From Globomyces pollinis-pini (lineage: Eukaryota > Chytridiomycota > Chytridiomycetes > Rhizophydiales > Globomycetaceae): DNA of 18,215 bases. The notes below the pieces were generated by a model that worked only from the letters and a program-made list of their open reading frames with translations, searched no databases and was not told the origin of the DNA. The stretch lies in the NCBI GenBank assembly GCA_025399215.1, contig MU621332.1, forward strand, positions 1-18,215, written 5' to 3'. Shown piece after piece: positions 1 through 8,549 of the stretch. The position numbers were made by a program, and so were the translations under genes. Within the stretch, counting starts at the first letter, position 1, and each line of letters starts with the position of its first letter.

Positions 1-1
1 T

Positions 2-67
2 GGAAGATTAATTCTTGGGGATAGTGAAGAAGTTAGTGATATCAAAGAGGGAAGGGCGTATTTTTAA
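2..67 (+). CDS. Possible C-terminal tail of a gene entering from the left edge
   Basis: Frame 2 is open from the first base of the window to a TAA at 65-67. It encodes about 21 residues rich in Glu, Asp and Gly (…GDSEEVSDIKEGRAYF). Charged, low-complexity tails of this kind are common at protein ends, and the frame is richer in G than the AT-rich DNA just after it. The stretch is too short to assign a family, and an open frame of 21 codons can arise by chance. Confidence is low. Confidence 0.2.
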   Translation, partial: GRLILGDSEEVSDIKEGRAYF

Positions 68-244
68 ACTCTTATCAGAATATAGCTTAATTGGTTGGAA
101 TTATCTGTGTATTTTTACTCATATTGTATTGAGGTTCGATAATGATTGACCACCAAAGTATTTTCCTATTTCCATATAATTTATGGTTATTTTGTAACAC
201 TTCGATAAAACAAATCCAAAATAGATATTTTTGAAGTCATTGCT

Positions 245-284
245 TTCTTGAGAAGCTTATTTTTTAAAATAAGCTTCTCAAGAA
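245..284. repeat. Perfect 40-bp palindrome (19-bp arms, 2-nt spacer)
   Basis: The left arm 245-263 (TTCTTGAGAAGCTTATTTT) is the exact reverse complement of 266-284, with only TT at 264-265 between them. It would form a long hairpin or cruciform. It lies about 110 bp beyond the stop of a small - strand frame (568-392), so it could sit in a 3' untranslated region. It could also be the footprint of a transposable element. No T-run follows on either strand that would suggest a bacterial-type terminator. Confidence 0.9.
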
Positions 285-391
285 TTAAAAATAGATCACA
301 AAAGAACACACATGAAGGGGATAGAACATTGGATTTGAACGATGTAAGTTTGGTTAAAAATGTCAGTTTTATTAAATATACACAAAAAGAA

Positions 392-568
392 TTACTGTCC
401 CTGCACAGCACTGGAATGCATTCCATACATATCCATTGTTCGACCACGAGTTGATTTATGTTTCTTTTCATTTTCCGGAACGTATAATGATGGAGTTTTT
501 CGTGATTGAGAATATTCAACCTTGTCAAGGTTGACGGTAGCATAAGTGGAAGAGACTTCAGCAAGCAT
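392..568 (-). CDS. Small hypothetical frame, possibly the last exon of a larger gene
   Basis: An ATG at 568-566 opens 58 codons ending in TAA at 394-392. The peptide is basic and polar, with a run that looks like a disordered tail (…VPENEKKHKSTRGRTMDMYG…) and no membrane segment or recognisable motif. Just upstream on the same strand, about 692-610, is another protein-like frame (…LPSVLDFKPQPSDSSHARAIRLK). No clean GT-AG intron joins the two in phase. It could be a free-standing small gene, a terminal exon, or chance. I do not recognise a family. Confidence 0.3.
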   Translation of the reverse strand: MLAEVSSTYATVNLDKVEYSQSRKTPSLYVPENEKKHKSTRGRTMDMYGMHSSAVQGQ

Positions 569-1059
569 TTGAGTGAATTATTTGGGATCCATGAATTGAT
601 TTGTTTTTATAGGACTTTTAGACGTATCGCCCTTGCATGTGATGAATCACTGGGTTGTGGCTTGAAGTCAAGAACTGAAGGCAGAATCGGCACTGTGTGA
701 GAAATAAAGAATATTTATTTTTGAAATTATAGAAGAGAACAGAGGGTAGTGCTGGCAGTATTTCCATTGCTTTTGGTCACTAGGAAGCCAAGGAATTGCA
801 AAAAACAACGTGATTTTCAATGGCGGATTTATTATTATCATGTGAATGTAAAATCATGCAAGACTGTTAGAGAGTCACTGAAAGAACCGAGATTGGTTCA
901 TTTTGGTTGAAATATCATCATTGTTTGTTTTATTCTTGTCTTGTTATTGTGCCTTTAAGAGGATGATAATGAGCGAGTTTAGGACCAGTAATTTTTGATT
1001 TTAGTGTTTTACTCTTATCAATTTTTCATCATATGATGTTTGATTCAACTTCACTTGTC
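569..1059. other. Stretch without a supportable gene
   Basis: This holds AT-rich sequence with short frames on both strands. A 51-codon - strand frame starts with ATG near 756, and the frame mentioned for 392-568 lies at about 692-610. Neither has a recognisable motif or in-phase short introns. I see no RNA gene and no repeat longer than a few bases. Confidence 0.4.
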
Positions 1060-1300
1060 CTCCAAGATGATAAATAATTCAAAATGATGATTCCATGTTT
1101 GTAATTCACGTAGTGTTTGACTATCAATGGTCGTTTGGATGTTTTATCCTTCTCCACCTTGAACTTGTGATGCACATCCATAAAGTATACTATTTATTGA
1201 AATTACCATCCAAACTTTCAGCAACTGGATCTTCAACTCATAATGACTGTATTCTTATACCAGCACTAGGTCTACCGATTGTACGGTAGTAACTAAATTA
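1060..1300 (-). CDS. Candidate exons of an unknown - strand gene
   Basis: Reading the minus strand from about 1290 to 1060, three blocks join in one frame if two very short GT-AG segments are removed. One is about 24 nt (GTATAAGAATACAGTCATTATGAG) and the other 17 nt (GTAATTTCAATAAATAG). The result reads …GRPSAVEDPVAESLDVY, then FMDVHHKFKVEKDKTSKRPL, then an aliphatic stretch. The last block alone is a 49-codon frame from ATG near 1181. It looks protein-like, with alternating charges and few rare residues. I do not recognise a family, the gene's ends are not visible, and a 17-nt intron would be shorter than any other here. Treat it as a lead only. Confidence 0.27.
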
Positions 1301-1689
1301 CAATAATATGGATCTAAATGCAATACAGACTAGTCGACCAATCCGACATTTCACATATCGACAATCAATTAATTCAATAGACTATACACGTGTAGTATTT
1401 AAATTAGCCCCCACAATGTCACTTGTTACCAGTCACATGGATCAACTATGTTCATAATTATGCATAATATTGTTTTGAAGAATCCCTCATTATGTGAAAG
1501 GATTTACTGGTGTTTATATCTAGGAGGATTTGAACGAGACAATTTAAAAACATAACACATTCGGCCCAAGATCTGGATCTAGGGATGTTTAATGTAAAGA
1601 ATCATTATATTAAAACAAATGTGATCATGCATAAACATACAAATTACAGCTTCCGGACTATCAACCCACAGTACACAATTCAAGGGAAC
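1301..1689. other. AT-rich gap downstream of the F-box gene
   Basis: This is the 3' side of the minus-strand F-box gene. It contains only short frames and an isolated GGATTTGAAC (near 1520) that resembles a tRNA T-arm read on the other strand, without the rest of a cloverleaf. I see no gene. Confidence 0.45.
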
Positions 1690-2554
1690 CTAATTAATAT
1701 AGAGACAATCCAAGAAGTATGCCATTTTTTCCAAACCTTCCTCCAATTCTGCCACACCCAACCTTTTCGTCACCAATTCATCAGCAATAGAGTTATACTG
1801 TAGAGAAGCAGCAACTAAAATGAGTAGTCTATACCCGGCCATGCTCACGTCACGTAAACGCTCATACGTGATTAATGGATCCAACCTAATTATAGTTTCT
1901 ACTTTTCTAGTATTTTTGATTGAAATGCTATCAACATTTGTTGATAGACACAACAGCCATAATTTGAAATCCGATTTCTTCATTATTTTTCTAATATCCG
2001 TCCAATTCATTCGTTCGGTGGCTGGTAAATGTACATCACCTGGATGTCAATCCAAACTTATTTTACCTTTCAGTCGGCAGAGACATTCACAAACAGTCTG
2101 GAGTTCTACTGGTGGATTGGAAAACCAAATGACTTCATTCAAATTATCATTAGTAGTAGGAGCAACTAAAAAATCTGATAGGTGAGTGATGAATTAACAA
2201 CATACCTCTGTAGTGATTCAGATGGGGTATTTTTTCTACTCGCAACGTCTGATAGGATAGTGTTTGTACATTAGTATGATGGACCAATTTGATGAATGGT
2301 TGATATAATTGACTGGCCAAGACCAAATTAGCCAACTTTTTAAATAGTTTGTTTGATTTCCTCAATTCCAACAAAGACTTGAATTTAGCGTATTGGAAAA
2401 CTCTAGTCCACACTTCATTTGGCAAGTAGTAAATTCGTTTTGATTTTCCTTGTAACTGAGGTAACTCTGTTGTCATGGAATGACTTGAGATGCGATTGTT
2501 AGTGGTATTATATACAATAGTAACAGACTGGTTTACAGGCAAATCAATGGTCAT
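1690..2554 (-). CDS. F-box protein fused to a dynein microtubule-binding-tip-like domain
   Basis: Three exons (2554-2206, 2174-2067, 2039-1690) with introns of 31 and 27 nt give an uninterrupted 268-residue protein. Residues about 43-85 form an F-box (LPNEVWTRVFQY…LLELRKSNKLF…LA), which normally binds Skp1 in an SCF ubiquitin ligase. From about residue 117 to the end the sequence matches, by eye, the base and tip of the dynein heavy-chain stalk. It has the NPP strut motif followed by VCECLCRLKG, then NWTDIRKIMKKSDF, a helix-rich block, ITYERLRDVSMAG, an aliphatic helix ending LQYNSIADEL, and KR..V..LEE. No AAA+ motor or Walker motif is present, and there is little of the long coiled coil. I infer a ubiquitin-ligase adaptor whose substrate or location module derives from a dynein tip. 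The - strand frame is also open upstream of the chosen ATG, back to about 2616, so the N-terminus could be longer. The F-box call is firm. The dynein likeness is good but needs a profile search. Confidence 0.8.
2040..2066 (-). other. 27-nt intron in the F-box gene
   Basis: The donor is GTAAAATAAG and the acceptor CATCCAG. Its removal keeps the phase and joins CRLKG to the block before NWTDIRK, exactly where the dynein-tip pattern continues. Retaining it would add in-frame stops. It is typical of the 21-38 nt introns across the window. Confidence 0.75.
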
Positions 2555-2557
2555 CCA

Positions 2558-2796
2558 ATGAATGTTTCTGTCGAAAATCTTGGTTTTAAACCAGTGCCTC
2601 AGTTTTAAAACTGAGTTTCAAGACTGATCTGGAACGAATGATTGTGGAGGAGGGTTTCAACGCCAGAGAAAGTGCCATAACGGCATGGTGGAGATACACT
2701 GGGGGAGGTGAAGACCGACTCGGTTTCTGTGGAGCTGTTGACGTGACTTTCAACATCCCCACAGGTCTTGATTTCCAATTGAACATACACAGCCAT
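2558..2796. other. GC-richer island with spliceable small frames on both strands
   Basis: This block is near 50% GC inside AT-rich flanks. On the minus strand an ATG at 2796 opens MAVYVQLEIKT… for 63 codons. Removing a 27-nt GT-AG segment extends it to a stop next to the F-box start. On the plus strand an ATG at 2558 (MNVSVENLGFKP) can be spliced over a 29-nt GT-AG segment (2594-2622) into an open frame ending at a TGA just past 2796. Both cannot be right. The plus start would lie only 3 bp from the F-box start, which argues for the minus reading or for an exon of the F-box gene itself. I recognise no family in either. Confidence 0.4.
2598..2615. repeat. 18-bp perfect palindrome
   Basis: CTCAGTTTTAAAACTGAG equals its own reverse complement. 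It lies inside the GC-richer island and overlaps the possible short intron on either strand, because it supplies AG on both strands. It could be a binding site for a dimeric factor or simply chance. Confidence 0.7.
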
Positions 2797-2850
2797 ATCT
2801 GATTATAATTTTACAATAACTCTTATGATTTGAACTTTCATAAGTAAAGC

Positions 2851-2982
2851 TTATTCATATCTGTACACCTTGAACATCACAAAATCACATGCAGCATTGG
2901 CATTAGCATTAGCAACTGACTTGAGTGACTTATAGACGTTCGTCCATGTGATTGCTATTATTTTTCCAATCTCTACTTTGAC
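2851..2982 (-). CDS. Candidate C-terminal exon of an unknown protein
   Basis: A - strand frame open for 43 codons ends in TAA at 2853-2851. It reads VKVEIGKIIAITWTNVYKSL, then a short Ala-Asn repeat (VANANANAAC), then DFVMFKVYRYE. The hydrophobic and aromatic pattern is protein-like. A possible start, ATG TCA TCG, lies near 3037, and the frame between it and this exon shifts by one base in a run of A. An unresolved small intron or a broken gene would both explain this. No family recognised. Confidence 0.3.
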   Translation of the reverse strand, partial: VKVEIGKIIAITWTNVYKSLKSVANANANAACDFVMFKVYRYE

Positions 2983-3150
2983 TCATCTGATACTTTGATG
3001 AAACAAAACTAAAAAAAAATTAAACTGACGATGACATTGAGAGTTCAAGAGTCTCGCTACAACATAGCAGTGATTTAAATATAAATTATCTAGTTTATTA
3101 AAAAAATATTCAAGCATGCAGTCTGTGAAAGTCAACCAAAGGGGTGATGA

Positions 3151-3650
3151 CTATAGATTTTGAAGTTTGTTTCCAGAGTTTCTGCTAAAATCAAACAGAA
3201 ATGGTTTATTGTCAATCACAGTATCCATAGTATACACACTAGCCGAGTTCACTTCCAACTTGATCAATGGTACTGTTTTTGTGTCTACATGCAATGCACT
3301 CTTGTATTTCTTTAATCCCTTGGATTGTTCCTGTATTGTCATAACAACGTCGTTAATGGAAACGGGTGCATGCAAAAAGTCTTGGTTTTATAGCTTTTTT
3401 CCAATTCGGAATTGAAACAGCCTTGAGACGTTTGTCCGCCTATGACACACCCATGAATTACTCTTTTAGGGAATCCGATGGAAAAAGTTTCACTAAAGCA
3501 GCAAAAACGATCTGGCCGGTTCTCTGCTTTGCAAGTATTGTTCCACCTCTTGCTAAATTGACTTTTTTTTAATGGGTCTAGCCATTGAGTGATTTCAGAA
3601 TTTCTTGAATGAACCGTTTATCAAGTACTTTGCTAAGATGAACTGACCAA
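3151..3650 (-). pseudogene. Probable coding region, broken or with unresolved splicing
   Basis: The minus strand has three protein-like blocks in different frames. The first, near 3630-3585, reads SKVLDKRFIQEILKSLNG and then a stop. The second, about 3560-3455, reads NLARGGTILAKQRTGQIVF… and ends FPSDSLKE. The third, 3360-3151, includes HVDTKTVPLIKLEVNSASVY and ends at a TAG. The joins fall at homopolymers (an A8 tract near 3571, a T5 tract near 3376) or at a 22-nt GT-AG segment (about 3440-3461) that does not keep phase. The opposite strand is also open across part of this. It may be a decaying gene, a gene with unusual splicing, or sequencing indels. I do not recognise the product. Confidence 0.33.
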
Positions 3651-3859
3651 AAGGCCGAAAATGGATTTAGTTACCTCATGACCTTTGATTAATATTCTCA
3701 ATTATTAATGAGATTAACTTAATCGAATCTCATCAAATCATACGGATATCATATGATACTATTCAATCAGTCAATCGTGTTCCAAAATGATTCAAACTCA
3801 ATGAGTAGGGAATTAAAAATGACAATATATATTGAGTTTACTATACAAATACTGGGATA
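3651..3859. other. AT-rich spacer 3' of the RasGEF gene
   Basis: There is no open frame worth naming. It contains a 12-bp palindrome TATCATATGATA at 3747-3758 and a weak CTCA…TGAG hairpin near 3698. This is probably the 3' untranslated and intergenic sequence of the RasGEF gene. Confidence 0.4.
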
Positions 3860-6800
3860 TCAAAAATGAGTTACTAAGGCACAACAAGGATTAAATCATA
3901 CCAACTTTTTGAAGCAACAAAACCTTCTCATCAATCTGAGTAGCATTGCCAACCATTTCATCTTCTACTCTCAATGACATGTCAAACAAATCTTGACTGT
4001 TTCTAGTCCCACGATCATTGATTGAATGAATCAAATAATCTTGAATTTCCTTGACCTTCATATACTGATTAGTAAATTCCGATTGTCCTTGAAAGGTCTT
4101 CAATTCTTGAATGATGACAGACATATCGGTATATTTTTTGAAATGAATCAGTGGTTGGGATTCAATCATCAAAGTATCACTAAGATTATTCAAGGTTTGG
4201 AGTTGGGTGAGATGCACTTGGAGGTAGGGTATAATACTAGTCTCTCGTTTTTGAATATGTTTAGTATAATTGAAGAAATTGTCTTGTTCATCTGTAATAG
4301 ATTTCAATCGCATAGCTGTCTCACGAATTGAAGGTGTCAAATACTTTAAAAAATCAGCTTCAGTTTAAAAGTTACCTGCCAAGTTTGATTTAATCGTTTA
4401 ATGGATGGGGTATTGAAGGCCAATTGGATTGCTATTGCAGTATTGTAATTTTCCATCTTTAAACAATGCTAAATTTGTTAGTTTTCCATCAACTTACATC
4501 AGCAATTTCAATAAAGAACGATAGAATAATGGCTCTTCGTTTCAAATCTCGTTCCTGTACGATACGACAAACGACCCAGGTAGTTGTTTTCTTGGCTAAT
4601 CGAATCATGTCGTTGATGCTCTGACAACTAGAATCACCAGTTTCTTTCTTCAACCAAGTTTGATTGGTCAGATCCGAAATGGAAATATTAAGGAAATGAG
4701 CAGAATTGATTAAAGTTAGTTGTCGAGCAATTTCCAGTGGGTTCAAGTCCAATAATGTGAGACGAGCTAATCCGGACTTTGGAAGAATAGGTTGGGCAAC
4801 TTTACGGCCTTGACCAAATTGTTTGGTTTTGGCATGTATTGATTTATTTCCACCCACAACATCAGCAGCAACCTAAACAGAATCAGAATTTGGAAAACAA
4901 ATACTCTTTTCTGCACTAGATCCAAAATCTCCATTGCATGCTCTTTATGTTCTTGCATGATAGCACCACTAGCCAAATGATGAATGTCATCAAGACAAAC
5001 ATCATCATAATCTTCAATCCAATACTCTTCTATCCATTGTTTCAACACTTTGCAAACGTTGATTTGCACTGGTTTTCGTTCCTTGAGTTTCCACATCTCA
5101 AACTCCTTAGTATCGAGTGTTTCTTGTGGAATCAACAAGTATCTGGTTTTCAAAAAGTTGAATAACTCAGTAGCGGTTCCATATTGATGAAATGTCATTA
5201 GAAAAGTATTCAAGTAAGTTTTATCTGACACTGTTAATTAAAATCGATTACCAACTGATTGGTTGTGTAGAGTTAATCGCATGGCTAGTGCTTTGAATGA
5301 ACCTGCATTCACTCGCCCATTCATATCAAATGCAATTTGATTTTCATTTAATGGTGAGTTCTAAAGATGAGATGCTTAACTATAATTACCAATTCTCGCT
5401 CCAACATATCTATACCAGTTACAATATCTTTTGAACTGAATGGGGATGGTAAATGTAAAGAGATAGTCTTCATTTTTTGTTCGTTAATTGATAGATTCTT
5501 CAAAGTTTGTAATTTCAATTTCTTTGATTGACTAGATTGCGAAGTAATAGTTTTCATGGAGCTTAGAGAGCTATCGATCCGTTCCACTGGACTTTTTGCC
5601 TTTGGAGATTTTGAACTGATAAAAGTTGTATCAGACATAATAGTAGATCCAGACATTTTACGTTCCCATCTTGGTTTCCTAACAGAGGCATCTTCGGCCA
5701 ATGAAATGGCACTATCAGCCTTCAACGAGGATTGTAGAACCACCAGACGTTTCTGAATCAATCTCAATTCATGATCTTCATATCGATCAATTCGATGAGA
5801 AATCAAAAAATATGATTGATTTAATAGTCTCTTGCTAATCAACGATACATTCGCAATATAACGTAATAATGCATTAGAGTTTTCAAGTAATAAATCCAAG
5901 TTTTCGAATATACTTGGACCTTCTTCGTATTGTAGGTTATCCACAACTGTGATGAGGTCATTTATACATGAGTAGACATCCGCTTTCCTGCCTTCCAAAG
6001 CATCACGCATGTTTTCAAAATCCAATAATTGATCTACATGTAATATTTCCAATAGAGACAAATGATGACCAATTTCAGTAACCATTTGGATGATATAATG
6101 AATTAAAGGAGTTATTTCTAGACTTGTTTTTTTGTGATTGATCATGGTAATCAAGGTTGTGATACCATCTAATACAAGACTGTTTCTGAATTCTAGGCAG
6201 GTAACAATTTCTTTGCTAGTAAGAAACATCCCGTTTATATCAAAATCACCATACTGTTCGGCATTGTTATAGTCTAATTCAATGCCAGATTCATAGAGAA
6301 TGGAAAAATAATCTCGAACGATATTCAATAATTGATTGATTTCTAATTGTAAATGTTCCATGGAATCTATTTCATTAACTATAGACTCTGTACCTGTAGG
6401 GGCCCATACACCAGTCGCAATTTTGGTAGCTACCTGTACTTTTGCTAGTGCTAAAAGTACTTTTTGATGAGATTCTCTGAGTTCAGCATTAGTTTCGAAT
6501 ATTTCCGCATCGGATGACAATGTACCGGAATATTTAAATAAGTGCTTAGTAGCTTGTATGATTTGATTATTCTTATCCTTCAATTGAAGAATTCTATTGT
6601 TTTGTGAAAGGTTGATTAAATCAGAAGCATTGGTTCTGATTTCATTGACCAAACTTTCCCAATTGATTTTTGATTCAGGCAACGTTTCTTTTGTGTACTG
6701 CACCCAATCGAGTTTTCCACCAATCGTATAGACCGGTTGAACCCAATTTGAAGGAAACCAACCTATCGGTTAAACTCATACCGAAATACCAGAGTGATTT

Positions 6801-6934
6801 CGTACACTTCCTTTCCACCAACCCGAGTCTTGTTTTTCATAGACATAGATAAAGTCTCCAGCATTAAATCCTAAGAGAGTTTGTTCGTCTGCTTCATAAT
6901 CGTGAGCAGCTTGTACAATTTCTAAGTAGCGCAT
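3860..6934 (-). CDS. Ras guanine nucleotide exchange factor (SH3 - RasGEF_N - Cdc25 catalytic domain)
   Basis: Eight exons (6934-6790, 6762-5390, 5360-5252, 5230-4905, 4872-4498, 4468-4376, 4343-3902, 3873-3860) join in phase into 958 residues. Their introns are 27, 29, 21, 32, 29, 32 and 28 nt. Residues 1-58 are an SH3 domain (ALYDY-like AAHDYEADEQ…, then SGWWKGSV, then GWFPSNWV across intron 1). A long helical middle and a Ser/Lys-rich linker (about 400-480) follow. RasGEF_N lies at about 507-625 (SDKTYLNTFLMTFHQYGTATEL). The catalytic domain lies at about 685-930, with LLDLNPLEIARQLTLI, NQTW and a second NQTW before the final helices. The family loads Ras with GTP at membranes (Cdc25, Ste6). 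The last 28-nt intron is optional: without it, translation stops at 3891. An in-frame TAG just upstream of the ATG supports the start. Length and order fit fungal Cdc25-type GEFs. Confidence 0.92.
5231..5251 (-). other. 21-nt intron in the RasGEF gene
   Basis: GTAATCGATTTTAATTAACAG lies between the first RasGEF_N block (…LTLHNQSV) and SDKTYLNTF. Removal keeps phase and restores the conserved domain, while retention brings in a TAA. It is the shortest well-supported intron in the window, and it leaves very little room between donor, TTAAT-like branch site and acceptor. Confidence 0.8.
6763..6789 (-). other. 27-nt intron inside the SH3 domain of the RasGEF
   Basis: GTATTTCGGTATG… ends AACCGATAG. 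It splits the SH3 between SG and WFPSNWV. The join restores the near-invariant G-W-F-P-S-N motif, so the intron is well supported although a second GTATG donor lies inside it. Confidence 0.8.
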
Positions 6935-7327
6935 AAACAGAAAAGTCTAGAGACAACGATTTTATAGAAGCCTCAGAAGCCTCCGAGGACGCCCCGAGTG
7001 GAATGAGATGGCCGGTCAAATAATTATTACACTGGAGCCCAAGGAACAGTAGGCGGAATGGTGAGATGGCAAGAGTCCGAGAGATGCTATTTCCTTATTT
7101 TTATTAATCCTATGGACACTCTAGTGTCGTTTTCTTTATTTCAAATTATTGTTTTAACGTGATTGAAGTTTTGTACCACCCAAAAGTGATGTCACACTGG
7201 TTGGGCTACAACTGAACTGAAATCAAACCCCCCTCCTAATAAAACAAAACACTGCCATCCCCTCCGACGAGTCTTGGGTTAGTAAAAGTTCATTCTCACC
7301 TCACAGTCACCTCACAGTCACTGATAC
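6935..7327. other. Upstream region of the RasGEF gene
   Basis: This has mixed composition with GC-richer patches near 6970-7080 and 7200-7330 and no supportable gene. A tandem duplication of an 11-bp unit (CACCTCACAGT, twice, 7297-7318, plus a partial third) sits just before the ATG at 7328. It should contain the RasGEF promoter. I see no clear TATA element. Confidence 0.4.
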
Positions 7328-7606
7328 ATGGCATCCACTTTCTACTCAAAGGGTCTCTTGTACCACCTCTTTAGTCTGGCTTCCACCATATTCAAGAAAA
7401 AAAACCCATGTTATGTCATTACAACGGCCTTCTTTGGCAGGACTAAAAGCATTGCAGAGCCTTGGCACTTTACACCCCTCAAGACACCAGCGCCTTATCA
7501 TCCATCACTCTCCTACACGCTGCCTTTACTCCCCTATCATGTCTGTGAAAATATACAAATGTTTTCACTATACTCATGACGCCTTGCGTCATAGTGTGCA
7601 ATAAGC
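7328..7606 (+). CDS. Doubtful small gene, possibly with a mitochondrial-type leader
   Basis: Two overlapping + strand frames start with ATG at 7328 (83 codons) and 7413 (63 codons). The second, MSLQRPSLAGLKALQSLGTL then HPSRHQRLIIHHSPTRCLYS, has many Arg, Ser and Leu and almost no acidic residues, as in mitochondrial presequences. Local GC is higher than in the flanks. No downstream exon that would carry a mature protein could be joined, and the frame ends at a TAA at about 7604-7606. It could be a small gene, a first exon, or GC-rich noncoding DNA. Confidence 0.25.
7576..7592. repeat. Short GC-rich hairpin ATGACGC-CTT-GCGTCAT
   Basis: Seven-base perfect arms with a 3-nt loop. The outer CACTAT (7567-7572) and ATAGTG (7591-7596) can also pair, giving a two-part stem. 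Each arm contains TGACGC, close to the TGACG core bound by bZIP (CREB/ATF-like) factors. That link is only suggestive. Confidence 0.6.
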
Positions 7607-8549
7607 TAATATGGGTGTACGTGTCAGCATATTGATAATAAAAGCGTACATACACAAAGTATCACTCTTGGAAAGTTATAGGCTCTAATGGCAATCTGAG
7701 TAAAATGCATCAAATATACCACTGTGAAAGGATTGATTGGTACATCTGTTTGATAATACTGTGGTTACATATTCGATGAACATGAAATCAGAGTGGAATA
7801 ATAATCATTCTCTTTAATTGAGCCACTAGTCTGCTCCTGCATGTACACAATCGTATTTATCATATTGGAGAGCATCACTAGATGCAACCTTCTTTCCTTT
7901 CGAATCGCTTTAATATCATAAACGCTTGGCGATCATGCATTTTGTGTATTTCGACCTAGTACTATTAAGCAATATCAATAGCTTTATATATTTAATCATT
8001 TTCTATCATACATTTCAACATCAATTGAGGACTGAAAAAATAATCTTCAAGCGTGAGTCAAGCAAGAAACAGACATTATATCAAAAGTTGGATTCGAACT
8101 GAGTTGCTGCTAAAATGAATTATTGTCAGCCAATGAATGCATTTGGCTATTTACCATTCTACAAATGAATACATAAGGTACCTATTCGCATCAAATTCAA
8201 TCTTCAAAGTAGTTGAATCTAGTTTCATTAACGATCTGTAAATCAATCTTTCGACTAGTACGGTAGTTGAATGAAAATTGAACACATATTTGATGTACAA
8301 CATATTACAATTTGTTAAGTTATTGTAACTTTCGCTTACTACATTGCTTACTTCCCATGAGTCACCTTTATCAGTAGAAGGTGTAGATCTGATTCAAAAG
8401 AAATAAGCAAGTAAAGCTATTATACGAAAGTTACAATAAGACAAATGTGGAACATACCAAGGCTGATGGGTTTCTAGAATCTACAAAGTTATTAAAATAT
8501 TAAATAACCAACAAAGATTTAAAGAATCACATTACTGAAGTCAAATTTT
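7607..8549. other. Gene-poor stretch
   Basis: This is AT-rich, with no frame over 60 codons on either strand and no short-intron joins that I could make. It contains an isolated GGATTCGAAC (near 8090) reminiscent of a tRNA T-arm without the rest of the tRNA, and the inverted repeat listed at 8320-8439. Confidence 0.4.
8320..8439. repeat. 15-bp terminal inverted repeats bounding a ~120-bp element
   Basis: TTATTGTAACTTTCG at 8320-8334 is the exact reverse complement of 8425-8439. The 90 bp between them hold a second, imperfect pair (TTGCTTACTT near 8345; AGCAAGTAAAG near 8406). The size and layout resemble a tiny non-autonomous DNA element (MITE) or a long-spacer hairpin. No obvious target-site duplication is seen. 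Confidence 0.5.

Noticed and set aside
317..405. tRNA-like arrangement on the minus strand: GGGACAG…CTATCCC acceptor-like ends and TTCAAATCC loop
   Set aside because: There is no box A, no D-arm or anticodon arm, one acceptor mismatch and weak T-stem pairing. Similar isolated T-loop look-alikes occur near 1520 and 8090.
5556..5756. Plus-strand frame inside the RasGEF middle region
   Set aside because: It is a shadow of the long, intact minus-strand exon 2.
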